Counted from the stretch's first letter, positions 49,328 through 63,000 are shown. The stretch is DNA of 64,000 bases from Bombus terrestris (GCF_910591885.1 NC_063277.1:18433664-18497663); one strand, 5' to 3'. The notes: generated by a model from the sequence alone, not told the origin. A program made the numbers and translations.

Positions 49328-49856
49328 CGGCTACGCTGCTGTACCCCCGTACACCCGTGTACTCGTGCACCAGAGTAGACTGGACGAGGTAGAAATCCAA
49401 GTATTTATATGACAGCAGTTTGTTTAGGCCGCTTATTAATGGGAGAGAAGAGGGTCGTTGTAATTAAGGGAACCCGGATTCCATCCAGTAGCACAGGCAC
49501 CCTTCGAGGATGCGCCTGAGAATATCGTCGTTCTATCCGACGGCAACGTGTTCTTATGCTTTCCCTTCGCCTTGAATCTCCTCCTCTTCTTTATCCCTTC
49601 CATCCCCCCCTTTCTCTCTTCCTCGCTCTTCTCTTTGTGCAACCCCCTGGTTGCACTACTCTTTCTTTCTCGCGTGCTCTTCTACGGCTTTCGTCTATAA
49701 CGCTCGTTCCTTCTCTCCACTCGTGCCAGCTCGATTTTCTCCATTCCTCTCTCTCTCCCTCTCTTCCTCTCTGTCGGTCTCTGGCTCCTCTGGTCCGTTT
49801 AAATTCATCGTTCCGCCTCTTCTACACTCGCATAGACGTCTGAATTGTCTTCCGAC
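49328..49856. other. Pyrimidine-rich noncoding stretch
   Basis: 49555-49800 is strongly CT-rich. Its plus-strand frames are Leu/Ser/Phe-rich and are not genes. Confidence 0.5.
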
Positions 49857-50850
49857 GAAAAACAAAGCGTATTCAACCGCCGAACGAGCTTTCGTCTATA
49901 TGCATACCGCTACACCCTTCGCCTCGAGTGTCTCACGATGTGGCATAAAACACTCTGATTGTCTCTGCTTTCTTCGTTCTCCGTTCTCCTTTCTCGATCT
50001 CTACCCCCGTAGCCTGTTTTGATTTCATTGCGGTCGAGGGCTAACGAAATTTATTTTCGTCAACGGACGTACATAGCGAGGGGTAAAAAGTTTAAGAAAT
50101 GGGATTTTCATGCGGTTTCGTAACTTGTCGAAATTTCATTCGCGCAATAGAACGCCACGTTACTGCTGTTTTTCTCATCGATCCTGCCGATGTGCGAAGC
50201 TTGAACGATCGTTCCATAATTCAGTCGCAAACAGTATCGGGTGGTTTTCAAACTTCATAGGAAAATTGAAGAAAATTTTTTAGTACCGTACCATTTCTCT
50301 TCTTTCTTTTTATCTGATCGCAGCTGCGATATTCGCGAGTTGGCAAATGCAGGGTGGTATCTGAATGTTCAACAACAAACCAAGGAAAAAGAGAAATAAA
50401 AGTAAAAAGAGGGGGGACGTGAGAAGGAAAGAGGAAACGATAAAATATAATCAAGCATAGAATGGTTCGATCGTCAAAGGCAACGGTATCGCTAATTTCC
50501 TACGAGCACACAGTAATCACGGCGCTTCTTGCCTGTCTCGATTCTCGTTTCGTTACCTATCGTTAACGAAATTCCCTTTCCGCAGTGGGGGAAACAAAGC
50601 GTATTCAAAGCAACGGCTTGCCGTTTATATGCATACAGCACTGTCGGTTCTCGTCTTTAAATGTCTCTCGCGATGGAATAAAATACTGATACCCAATCTC
50701 GCTCTCTCTCTCCCCCTTTCCTCCATTTCTTTTTGCTTTCCTGCTTTTTTTAATCCTCTCTCCGCCCGTTTCTCTCGTTTCTTTCGTTCTCACGACGTGT
50801 TCCGTGAAAGAGGGGAAAAACGGAATTCGTTTAACCGCCATCGAATACAT
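49857..50850. repeat. Local diverged duplication, two to three copies
   Basis: Copy A (49857-49977) and copy B (50590-50709) share AAACAAAGCGTATTCAA exactly (49860 and 50592), TATATGCATAC exactly (49897 and 50626), and a later TGTCTC(A/G)CGATG block with ATAAAA after it (about 49930 and 50662). Both lead into CT-rich DNA. A short third piece (50813-50850) resembles the start of copy A (GAAAAAC... then TTTAACCGCCATCGAA against ATTCAACCGCCGAAC). Copies A and B start 732 bases apart. No frame is conserved across the copies, so duplication of noncoding DNA is likeliest. Confidence 0.6.
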
Positions 50851-53800
50851 TTCTTTCGACGGTAGACGTCAATTAACTGCACCCGATTGAAATTGACGTT
50901 AAACGAGAACTCACGAAGGGAATAGGAAAGAGGGTGTGGGAACGGGGGCGTAAAGAGGATAGAGAAGGAAAGAGGTATGGCGCGAAGGGAGAGGAACGAG
51001 AGTCGAAACACACAGGATGAGTTTACTCCATTCAATTATGCGACTCAAGTGGACACGATGGTTCGGTGAATGTCACGTTTCGCCACGTTTATGCGGTCGC
51101 GTCGACGTTTTCCCTCGAAATTCAATCGACCCTTTTATATTTCGCATCATTTGATTAATTGGTCGTGCGTTACCATCGGACGAGACTCGGGGCTACACAC
51201 GCGAAAATTCTCTGCCGATCGGTGCAAGTGTGAACAGAGGCAAATGCTTTCATCTTTTATAGATGACTGTCGTGAAATTCATACGTGGCGACATATACGT
51301 TGCCGTTCCCTTGGCTCGTGTAAATTTGATATTTTTCAACGATTAGTTACATCGCGATAAACAATTGTCTGTGTTAAAGTTGAATTTCCGGGTACATAAT
51401 CTAATAAGTTAAGTAATCTATCGTGGTTCGATTATTTCTGTCGTATAATAGTACAGAGAAGAACCAAATTTTTCAAAAATTCCAGGAAGCATCGAGTGGA
51501 ACGGTCGTTAAATCGCGGCGCCGCAAAATGATCGTCTCTAATTCTATAAACGATAAATCCTGCGGCGTAAGATTTAGACCGTGCAATTTCCGGCCGTTTC
51601 CGATCTACCACCTCGTTACGTCCATCGGTGGAACATTTTAAACTCGTCTATGACCCGAGAAGCAGAAAGAACGGCGAGTACAGCAAGAATAAGGAAGAAA
51701 GACGGACGATTCAGCAGCTCGAAAATGCGATTCGTTATATGCGCAATTAGCGGAAGGATGGTAATTAGTCGACAACGATATCGCGTCTCGTCGATCGCAT
51801 CGAACCCGAAGGATGCAGCGGAATTTTCCGGCCCGTTTCGCAGCCAAGACTTAAAGCCGTCTAGTCTAGAATAACAGCCGTTAACGCTCTCCAGCCGACA
51901 TTCACGAAGTTTCTAGGAAATTTCTAGAAATGTTAAAATAGTCGGTGGAACAAAACGATCGATCACACTTATTTCCGTCACTACTTTCGATCTTCATTTT
52001 CTTATTTTACAAACTGTCACTTCCGATTCTTTAGTTTTCAACAGCCATCGATCAAGAATATAGTACGTGCGATTATTGGAATTATCGATTCGCAATTTTC
52101 AAATTAAATCGAAATAAATCGAATAATCGTAATCAATTATCGCCTTTATTCTCATAGACAAATCAAATGCCATTTGTAGAGAGTTAACGCGAGCAAACCA
52201 ATGATTTCCTGGCTCGCTCCCTCCTTTCTGTCTCTGGCTCACAATCAGTGTTGCGGACGCGGCTTAAGGTGGTCAACGAAGCGTGTATCCGTGGGCACAG
52301 CACGACGAGCGAACGGACCATCAACAGCCAGCCACTCCTGTTCAACGTCGGAGGCAAAATAGGCGGAAGCCTCGTGTACCGTGCATGTTACACACGTCGT
52401 CAACGTCTGCGGCTAGTACATAGGTACACTCGCGTCATTATTACGTCTTTCGAGATTACCGCAATTGCGTTGATAAACGCTCCAGCATGCATTCAGCTCG
52501 GTGACTCTTCCTAAATTGAGGCTTTCAGCCCTTGCCCCCCCCTCTCTCTCTCTCTCGCTTGGTCTCTGGCTGAAGCTCGTGGAAAACGGATCGAGCTGGT
52601 TTTCCGGCAGAAATAATGGACGATTCGGAGCTGGACCGTGACGTGGCCGTGGAGGATGCATCCGTGGCTAGACTGCATCCGCTTTGTGTTTTCCGCGGTG
52701 ATTTTGGTCGCTATAGCGGCTGTGTGGCCCACGAATTACGGTTGGATACGAGTTTGAGATGTAGATGAGACTGGGATCGAACCAGGAGAGATTTCGTTAG
52801 AAATTTATTGTATTTATGTGAATATTTTCTATAATTTATGCGATCTTTAAAAAATTACTAAAGTTATATCTTATGCGTCGTCGAGGATACGTTGTTTGGT
52901 CTTAAGAATCAAAATTCCTGCATATTTTTGAAGTTTTTGCAAGTTTTGCAATTTTCTAAAGCTCTCCTCTACGATGTCTACCACTTATTCCGCGTGAGCG
53001 AACATTCTTGTTTGTGACAAAACTGATTCGCACAATTCGAAGCAAAAGTTACATGACCAAAGTAATCACCCACAGCGGGCGTTTAATCCTTGATACGAAG
53101 CATTTCAATCTTTCCAAATCGAAAAATCGCATTTAGGAAGCTGTCGTACGAATTAAAACGAAATATATTCGCATTAAGATTAAAAACATAATGAAATCTC
53201 GACGAAACTTAGTCCTTATCTCTGTTTCTATAAAATTTAACGTGGAAAACTCTTTTTACTTAGTAATCTCGTAGAATTTGAATTTGCATTTCATACGATT
53301 CCATTAGTCGGAGAAGACAGATTACTTTAACCGTAATTTTAATTATACTCGCATCTAATTTTCAGTATCTGATACGCGTCAACGCGTCTTCAAATTCAAA
53401 GCATCAAGAATCTCCATTTGCGATTAAAGTGGAAAATCTAATGCTATCGTCGTCGAAACGAGGCGCATCCTCTCCTAAAATCATTCATGTAATTCCCAGC
53501 CAGCGTCCCTATCAGTTCGTTCCCAAGGAACGTGTAAAGATAAGGCGACACATACGTATCGTATGAATATGTATAGGCGACTAGACGCGAACACAAAAAA
53601 AATAACGCGCGCGATAAAACGTGCAAATGAACGATACGAACGGGAACAAGTTGCGCGAATGCAAATATTCGTAACTCGTTAACGAACAGGAAAATTACTG
53701 ACCTCGGCGTGTAGATACTTTTTCGAAAGTACGAACGTTTCCCCTATTCGCGTTAAAAATAAATAGCCGAATCCAAAGAGTAAAAAAAATAGATCAAGGA

Positions 53801-53879
53801 AATGTTTACTCTATGTCTCGAGAAAAAGTAAAGTTTTAGGAATGCTCGCAGAAAATACACTGTGGAATATCTAAAAGTG
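50851..53879. other. Noncoding, no gene seen
   Basis: A minus-strand GGTTCGATCCC at 52784-52774 resembles the T-arm (B box) of a tRNA, but no other tRNA part is present. A short CT run lies at 52538-52557. Open frames are short and without domains. Confidence 0.45.
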
Positions 53880-54055
53880 TTTAAACAAAATTGCAAGTAG
53901 ATTTCTAACAAAATTCTAGAGACATCCTTAAGTAAATTTTAAGGAAATTTTAAACAAATTATAAAGGGGATTCTAAGAAGTTTCGGAAAGTTTCTAAACA
54001 AATTCTTGAGAAAATATCGAGAGAATGTTAAGAAAATCGTATAAAAATTTTAGTA
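53880..54055. repeat. Degenerate A/T-rich repeat
   Basis: Recurring variants of TTTCTAACAAAATTCTAGAGA, TTTTAAACAAATTATAAAGG and TTTCTAAACAAATTCTTGAG, roughly 20-30 bases apart. All are variations on TT-TAAACAAATT-T. This looks like an old, decayed minisatellite. Confidence 0.5.
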
Positions 54056-54984
54056 GAAGATGAGCATTTAATAAACATGTAATACGCTCGCTAATCTTTT
54101 TCGCTAAGAATTAATCGAAGAAAAGATACTTGCCGATGTCAACGGAAAATCAAGTTGCCATCGATATCCAATGATTTTTTTCGTTGTTGAATTTTTCAAA
54201 GATAGCTTCTCGTTCCTTGGAGTCTTCACGGCCAAATACTTATTCCGATACGCGTATTTCCCACGAGAAATAGTTCTGCAGACTCCGTATCTGTGTTCTA
54301 CAGCTAACCGAACACGTCGCAACGTATTCTTAATTGAAAAACATATCGTCTATCTTTCTGATTCATAGGAAAAATGTTTTCTCGTTGCGTTGTCAACGAA
54401 TCTAATTGTATAATACACGAGATAAAACACAGACGTGTCGGGAGAAACTGACTTTAGAATGTCAGAAACAATTTTGCAAATATCGCGGAGTAAAGTTTCG
54501 CCCTCTCGTGCGTGAGAAGAGCTTGTTTCGCGAAACTCCTTGATGAATTCTCCGAATGAAACGAGACAATACTTCTGTATAATATACCTTATTCAATGTC
54601 TAGTCTGGCGAATCCAATTATTTATGAATTATATTATAATTATAAAATATATTCCACTTTCTAGTTCAAACAAATAAAGACCGCACAAGTTAAGAATAAA
54701 CTATGATAGCATAGCAGCATAGTTTTCTTCTCCGATACTCGACTAATCACACCAAGTTAGTCCAATCAATTTCTTCACCGGAGAATATAAAAACTCGCGT
54801 TAGAAAGTTTCCCTGGAAAAGGAATCCTGTCAAGTAATCAACGAGAAGACGTCTCCTCTGCTCCCAGAACGCGGGTTGGACAAGTGTTAAAGGCGAACGC
54901 TAGAAAATTCCAGTTCATCGAGGGTAAAAACGCTGAAAGACGTGTTGCCAAAGTACTTAACGAAGAGGAAGTTCGGAGCCATGA
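54056..54984. other. Noncoding, no gene seen
   Basis: AT-rich to mixed sequence without recognisable frames. Confidence 0.5.
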
Positions 54985-55004
54985 CAACGACGACGACGAC
55001 GACT

Positions 55005-55084
<80 letters not shown>
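54985..55084. repeat. (ACG)n trinucleotide array, about 33 units
   Basis: ACG units run for about 100 bases with one interruption (ACT near 55002). It can be read as poly-Asp or poly-Thr on plus and poly-Val on minus, and open frames extend a little beyond it in all three cases (84, 96 and 136 codons). None has a recognisable flank, so I call only the microsatellite. Confidence 0.95.
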
Positions 55085-56720
55085 AGGAACTTGCCAAAAC
55101 CCTGTTGTAAGAGGGCTATGTACACTGCTCCCCATTAAAACGAAATGCTGTTTCGCTATTCGCGGTGCACCATTAGGCGTATGGAAATGGCGCATAACCC
55201 GGACGATAAGTGCGGAAGGGGTTGAGAAATGAGGAAGTTTCCCCACGGTAACCGTCTCGGTTCTTCGGCTTATCTTGGGTGACTCGTCGACATACATGTC
55301 GTCCTTATCTTCTTCGTACCATATTACACGCTATATACAGCCTTGGTCGGCTATCTTTAAGTGAGAAACCTAGCACGAGGCTTACAATGGAGGACCAGGT
55401 CGCGCCAGGCATAAGGCGTACCCCCTTCCTTTCCCTTCCTCGGTCAGATTAGATTTTTAATAACCGTAACCTCGCGCTCTTTCATTTTGCCCAATGTCCC
55501 TCGATCGACTTACTGTTTCGCCGTATTTAGAGTACAGAGGATTACGAAATAGCAGGTTGTCGTTACAACGCGTGTAATCTTGCTGTTAGTCGTTCGCGAT
55601 TGCTGCAACTTTCGAGTTGTACGTCTGCGCTGATTATTTCGATCGAAGAGTCACCTTGCTAATTAGAAAGCTAAGACTACGTAGAACGACGAATGCACAA
55701 TGGTCGTTTATTAGTATGAATATTTCACCTAAACCTGAGCAACACTGCGATACGGACGAAGAGGCGCTTACTGGCAAACAAATTATTCTAGTAAAGTACA
55801 CGGTTAGTCTATGTTTTATAACATCGTTCGAATAATTACGCATCGCATTGTATCTCGATGCACATCCATATTATTCCAACAGAAATATTTGCAACGGTCT
55901 ATGCGAACTATGCAGTTCGAAGTTATGTTCCGAGAAGTCAGCAAACGTTTGATTATCCTCGGTCTTCTTCAAACACCAAGTTATTAGTCGCTGAACAAAC
56001 GTACATTACAGTTAGTAACAATAACTTATTCAACATTTTTAGTTCAGAAGCAACTAAACGTCGAGTCTCTAAACGTTAACGTTTGAAATATTTCCTTGTA
56101 CAAGATGTATCGTTAAAGCATTGCAGAATACATATTCAGGCACAAAATTAAGGAAGAAACCCGTAGATTTTGCACAAAGTAGAAATCGATTATTTTGCTT
56201 CGTCGTCGGTGTATATTTGTTCTTCTCGTTACCAATATGATACATCACCCATCCATCGCACGCGTCCCTTAGCTGATCGGAAGTTTCACCTACGTACGTA
56301 ATCGATCAGAAGCCACGAAAACGATCGCCATGTTCTCTGACCGGTGAATCGAACCGTGAAATTACCACTACAATCGTAATTGTCGGTTTCATTGCTCGTG
56401 CATCGTTAAACTGATTCCATTCTATGTACGTTACGAAAGAAATAATCTACAACTATCACATGGTATTCCTTTTAACATGTTTTCGGCCAGAAACTTTGGA
56501 TAAATTCCCCCAAAAATCTTTGAACATTGTTACAATACGGATACGAAATATATTTCTAAAAATTGCGTTGCATCGTCTTCTGGCGATTAATTAACGACAA
56601 ATAAGGGTTCACCCTATTGAGACGAAAGCAACGCACGAAGAACGTGCGCGTAATTTTGAAAATTTCCCAATGCCCAGGATCACTGCCTACAATCAAAAAT
56701 CATCGTCTGATAGGGAGAAA
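55085..56720. other. Noncoding, no gene seen
   Basis: Mixed then AT-rich sequence. Short frames only. Confidence 0.5.
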
Positions 56721-57086
56721 CTAGTGATCATCCTTTAACGATGACATGCTGCATAATTCGATCGGATGGATTGGGTCGAACGATCCAGATGTTAGACTCT
56801 GATTAACATACTCGAGCCAATCGATCGCGGTGGATTCATCAGAGTAAGTGAGACCACCGAGGACCGCGATGTCGATATTCCGCGGCCGAGAATTCGGCTC
56901 ACAGCTCACGGTATCCCCTGGAATGTGTTTAATTGAAATTACGGCCTGTGCGTCTTGTCGCATTGCTGATATGCGCTTCCGTGTTTCTCCTAATGTCTTT
57001 CCAGAATGACGTGTCCCGAAGGATTTGTTGGGAATAATTTGATCGAAGCGAACAATGGCTGCCCGAGTGATTTTAACCGAAACCAT
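56721..57086 (-). pseudogene. Isolated coding-like frame; possible rhabdovirus nucleoprotein-like fossil
   Basis: A 121-codon frame starts at ATG 57086 and ends at TAG 56721. It is open upstream to 57200, but the extra residues there look unlike the rest. I chose the inner ATG because balanced, protein-like composition begins there. Unlike almost every other frame in the window, it has no simple-repeat bias and no long competing frame over most of its length. By eye, the order of features (a short beta-like hydrophobic start, a middle hydrophobic strand, then a Val-x-Gln-x-Leu-x-Ser-Gly helix-like segment and an Ile-His turn near the end) weakly recalls the N-terminal quarter of rhabdovirus nucleoproteins. 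Nothing matching continues downstream, so it would be a truncated copy. Integrated rhabdovirus nucleoprotein pieces are well known in insect genomes. It could equally be an unrecognised host exon or a chance frame. Confidence 0.25.
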
Positions 57087-60000
57087 GTTTTCACCTGCAT
57101 CCGAATTCGCGATATTATGTTTGAAATCGAAATTCAATGATGTTTTATATTTCGTTTCCAACTTTTCGGATATTTTTCCGTTTGTCATGTATTTGTACAT
57201 GTATTTTATTTACACAGCTCTATCCCTTACAGCCCTTTACACTGCTTCTCTGTTAATAAATCATATTATTAGCTTTCAATTCGGAGCAAAATATTTTCCA
57301 ATTTCGAAACTCGTAGGATAAAGTTCTAGGTTGCGTCGTGGAAAACCTGGAGGCAGATCGGCGAGATCTAAAGTCAAAAACGCGATATCGATCTATCATC
57401 GAGTATATTACAGATGTTTACGGGAAGAGAAATCCAGTGATGTTTCACAAGGTAACGGGGGATCAATTTCGAGGTAAATATCGATGTGCCGATGTAAATA
57501 TGTTTACCGTAACATTCTGTCGCGATCCATCACGAATCAATGCTGCCCCGCTAATTAATCAAAGCAATATCACTGGCAATAATCAGTCGATGTAATTGCA
57601 GCCATGATTAACGCAAAACGACGCCGATTAACGATCACAAACATGTTCATATAGTTCGAATGAAAAGCAAACGCGTTTGATTTCCTCGTGCTCGAGCAAC
57701 TAGAAACGCTAAATACACCAAATGTGTAGAGAGAATTCCACTTTCGAATATGGAATTAATTTTTAGTCAGATATCTCTTCGATATCCTCGTGGAAATGTT
57801 GAACGTCGTGTCTGCTGTTCCGGACGAATTAATTAATTCATGCTTTTGCATCTGATTCACGTGAATATAATATATTCCGTCTTTCACTTTGTTGTTCCAG
57901 ACTTTGTACGTTTCATTTTTATCATTCCGCAGGGGCGACTGTTCCTTCCGATGCAATTAACGAATAAGATTTCATTTTATTTATTTATTTCTTTAATAAA
58001 ACTCAGAGATATTATTCGTCGATCTAATTCCATTTTTCCAAAAGCGCGTTTTATAATTTTTCTCAAAATCGTCGTTAAGTCGCGCTGTACATTAAAGTTC
58101 TTCTCTTTGTAATTTGAAATTGGTTGTATGGTGATAAACGCGAAACATTTTCTCTCAAAATTTATACACTCGTCCGTTACACGAAGATTTCTTCACGAGA
58201 AATATTTACTTATAATTATAACATATTAAGATGAGGAAAGCATAGTAGTCGCTGGAAGTAATATTTCCTTTGCTAAACTCGTTGCAAGAATAGACCGCAT
58301 CTGGCAACAGCTTCTCGCGATAACGCGAAATACACCAAAGTTCAAGGATCAACTTGACGAATTTCTGACGCCATACTAACTGACGCTTATTGACGCGAAG
58401 TGACTACATTAGATATTATAGCGTTCAATGGAGTAAGGGTAATCTTAGTTCATGCTTGCCAGGCGAGCAAGTTAAACTTGCGTGCATTTAAACTTGGTCG
58501 AAACAGAAAGTGAACGAAGCGATGAATAACAATTTGGAAAGATAACTTCTAGAGCAAAGCTGCTAATTACGCAAACTTCCACTGTCTCCGCGACGTGAAA
58601 CCCGATTGTTGCATTCCACATTTGAAAGAAGTAGAATTTAAATAGATATTTGTTCCACTCCGCCTCAACGTTAATCGTAATATTCTCAGTAATTAATTTT
58701 ATCTTTACCTACAAAATGTTTTGTAATCTTTTCCTTTCTATCGTTCCGAAGATAATACTTCAAGTAGATTAGGAGTAGATTTCATACGGCTCGAGAGCAA
58801 GTAGAACAAGGTCGATACATGTCAGCCAGACATATTTACGAATATTTATATTTATGAAATTTTCAAATAGAGATGTACTACGTAGTCATATAATCGCGTA
58901 AAATAGCGTTAATTATTGTTAGATTTATTCGTACAAATAGATATATGTTCTTTGAACTTGGAAAAAACAAAACAAAACGATATTATGAAAAATCAAAGCG
59001 TCAACCGGAATTACGCAACCGTATCGAAAGTTTATTACTCGAGTTATCGATCGCGAACGAACGGTAACAAATTATCGATGGAAAGGTAGAAAAGCAAAAA
59101 GCTTGGTCAAGTCGATCTCGCGTGGCGTGAATCGAGACAAAACAGTGTCGCGTCGATGGTGGCCGATGCAGTCGAGTACGGAGCAGAAAATGCCGGTCGC
59201 CTGATGTGCACACGTAGCAAATGAATCGCTCGGTTTAACGCTGTAATCACGAGGCAGCTCGCACACGAATCAGGACCTGTGATCCGCAGCACGCATGTAA
59301 ACGTACGCGATTACCTACGTGAGCTTGCTAGGTACACACGATAAATACATCGACGAAGACGGAACGAGCAAACGTCCGTAATGGAAGACAGAGATGAAAA
59401 ACGGTTGGAGAGGGTGAGCGCAGCAAACGGGGAGGTGGGGGGCGGGAAAGTAGCTTCAGGTTGAATAAAGCACGGAAGGGTTCAAACCGCATAATCAACA
59501 CCGACGCTAATTGTGAGAGCGGAACCTCGAGATTCTTCGTTTACGGTTGCGACCGCATCGCGTCGCGTCATCGTTACGCCAAAGGAACGATTTTTCTTTT
59601 GTATTTACGTGAAATTTGCGTGCACCTTCGCTTTAGGAAATTGTCACGCGAAACAACGACGAATGTTAAAACGTACACCTCGTAACATCTACGACGGATA
59701 CAGTCTTGGCAATTTGCTTATTTCACTGGTCCTTCGCTCTTGAAACTGAAATTAATTTTTTCGAAGTGAAACTATTAAAATGTATATTTTACAAACGACG
59801 CGTCATTGCGTGCTTTTTATTAATAAACAGATAGAATTCTTTAGGGATGAATTTCGTCAAACCGAAGGAACATACAACGTTCTCGTAGAACATACAACGA
59901 TCGATAATTGAGCGAGGTAAATTGATTGCCTGGAAACAAACGTTTGGTGCGTGCACGAATTTGTATGCTCCTCGCTGCTCGTTTCAACCGTTCAGGAAGT

Positions 60001-63000
60001 AATGAAGTTGTAATCGATGTAACGTTTCAGCGTAGAATTGGAAATTAACAGTTTGCGCAACGAAAGACGAATAATAAGTTCTAGGTTAACGTATTCCATT
60101 CCATTCTCTTGCTCTGATTTCGATTCTCTTGGAAATTTTACGCGAATCGTTGCTTCGGGGCATCGATAGATTCGTTCAAATATTCCGCTTTGTGCTTTAT
60201 ATCGTTGTAAAATTGATATTTGGTCTTCAGTTCCTACCACAATTTACACGTTTGGCGGATCCGTTTCTATCTTTTTGACCCTCCTTGGTCACACGATCCC
60301 TACACGCAATTAGCTTCCGACACGTCGAAACTTAAATTCTCCTCTTTCGTCTCAACTTAGTGCCCGTTAGCAACGTTATCGACGAATTTCCATTTGTCAA
60401 TGTACGGTATTCTTACGCACGTATAAATAAAACGATGGCAGTTTGTCAAACGCTAAATAATCGACTGGGCGTAGTTGACGAGAGGCAGCAAACGGTAATT
60501 GGACAAACTGTTCATGAGCGGTGCCGTGCATGCCGCGCATTCGTTCGCTATGTTCCTCGTTGCGATGCAATTAATTCGAACGGACCCTCCCCGTTCCTCT
60601 TTCCTCGCGAGCGTCTACATCGATTTCAAGTGTACAATATAAACCTGATCACGGAACGGCTCGGCCAAACAAGCCTCGCGAGAACATGGTTCGAAGTTGC
60701 GCTACCCTCCTCCCCAACTTTCAGCAAACTTCCAGAGTTTAAGAATATCAAGGTGTTACAAGAAGATCGCGTGTTGCCCGACACCAATGTCCCTGCTTAT
60801 TTAGCTTAATCTTTACGAGACGCGGAATCATCCCACGAGATATTGTGTTCGTGGTGGTTGCGACAAATTTCTGGAGCTATAAAACAACGATTCATAAAAT
60901 TTGGATAATAATACGGTCGATAACGAATTGGGATAATATAACGATAATATAGAATGGTTAAAAATTCAAAAATAAAAACCATGTTCCAAGTAATATCCAT
61001 TCACGAGGTTAAACCACTACTTCCCAATTGCGTAAGACCCAGTTTTCGTACGATATCTAGAGTTCGTGTATGTCTCTACGTTTGTCTTTACATTCAAAAA
61101 CCTATCCAATTAATTTGTAACTCGTGTTGGAAATGGCGTCGTGTCTGTTATTCTTGGTATCGTCTTCCATTCTGGATTATGTTGGTTTATTTCGAAAATT
61201 CGTAAAAGCCTCAAAACGGCGTTCAATCTTAGATAGATGGTTTTGCTTTTTGTTTTCGGTTCCACTACCGTACCGTACCTTGAAAAATATATTTTCAAAA
61301 GCTGATCTAAATCTACCTGAAACCATATTTCTCGGCTAAATTTGCGTAAAATCAAAGAATCGGTGAAAACCGACGCTTTTTTCACGAAACACGTAGATCA
61401 GACATTCTTCACACTTCGGCATATCCATTTTCCGCGCGTTAAACCGTACCCGTCAGTGCATCGATAAAAATTACAGTAGCCACACGACAGTGAGTGCGCT
61501 CGATGCCGGTAACCACAGTTCCAACGGCTCGTAGAGCACGACAATATGAGAATTTAATACCGTGTTCGCGGGCGCTGGTGAAATAACGCCGTAATAACTG
61601 GCTTGAACGGCAAATAGAAGTCGGCTGGTGGCACCCGTAGAGCTTCATCGAGTCGAACGACGACGAGGACAACCAAACGTTCTCCCTTGTATCGCTTGAA
61701 TTTGGCCAAATGAAATTTCGTTAATTCACTCCCTTGTATCTGGCGCGGCGGGCACGATGCCGTGTAATTTCGCACGCACGTTTCTCAAGCAAATTGCGCG
61801 TATTATAACGTCCAGGAGACTGTTTAATTATCATTATCCTCTGCCGTGTTACGGCGACCGCCTCTTTTTCCATTAGCATATTGTGAAATTCTTCGAATAC
61901 GGTATGGAGCGTATTATAGAGCCGCGGAGAGTGGGAAGTGCGAAGGAACGAATTGTTCGCGAATAACTCGAAATTGTTGTCTTGATAATATTGCGGTTTA
62001 TGCGGAACAAACAGTGGAACAGAGTTTTCTAAATCGTTTTGAAAATATTTCAAGCAATAAATTTGATTTACCTATAGCGATTTCTACATTTGCGTACGTT
62101 TCATATCTGTACGTGTTGATTCGAATTAACTTTCTTTCTAACCCGTATGTATATACCTATATCGAATAGAAAATATTTCATGGAAAATGTCAATCGTATT
62201 GATTTCAACCCTGTTCGGACATGATATAATAAATACGGTTCATCCACTCTTATGTTTCTTTTACTACTCGTGCAATACGTAATCAGGTTCGGTTGAAACT
62301 TTTACGTAAAACGTAACTATTTCGGTATCATTGATTCGTTAAATTTCTAGTTGAAGCAGCTATAGCTGCATTTTAATGGTTCGTTCGATATTGTCGATCC
62401 TTTATAGTGATTCTACACGAAGTTCAATAGTTATGTTTCCAAGAAATGGAAGAAAGGACGAAATATGGGGTTTCTCGAGGGAGAACGACAGGGAAGGATC
62501 GGTTACAGACTGTTACGCTTTACGGTGCATTCGCGAGTCGCTCGTAACGGGCGCAGCTGATTAAATTCCGCGCGCTATAAGCCACAGCTGGAGACCGATT
62601 AAAGATCTTCGTAAAAATGAATTCTCGCACGGGCGAAACTGCTGCTACTCCGCTCCAGCGAGATGTATGGAATTTATATTCTCGTACGGTTTGTTCGTAC
62701 TTTTATATTTTTTCGGGACACGTTGGAAGCGACGATTTCTTGCCATGCTGGAATAACTGGATTCCGAATTTGAGGAATGTGTCGAAGAACGAAACGACGA
62801 GAGGTTATTTCGTTGGACAGAGAGAATGGAAATTGGCTAGGAAATCTTTCGAGGACATGAAAAAGAATTCTGGTTCTACACGGTTAAAGGTTCGAATCTA
62901 ATCTACTTTTACGCTCGAAGATATTCATGTTCTTCGAAGTAATTATTAAATATTCAAACCTGTTTCGTGTCTAGATTTACATTTACTTAAAATTATTATG

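Noticed and set aside
52774..52790. Minus-strand GGTTCGATCCC, like a tRNA T-arm
   Set aside because: The 5' side has no D-arm, anticodon arm or acceptor stem, and the region is AT-rich. Only four T-stem pairs form.
54887..55297. Poly-Val and poly-Asp frames across the (ACG)n array
   Set aside because: They are open only because the microsatellite lacks stops in every phase. The flanks are unremarkable.
57338..57595. Plus-strand 85-codon frame beside the possible viral fossil
   Set aside because: It is on the opposite strand, starts with a non-ATG codon and matches nothing I know. No reason to link it to the neighbour.
60435..60809. Plus-strand 124-codon frame from ATG
   Set aside because: Fairly balanced composition but no domain, no splice or promoter support, and nothing recognisable. 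The TATAAATA just before it is too close to the ATG to be a promoter for it.
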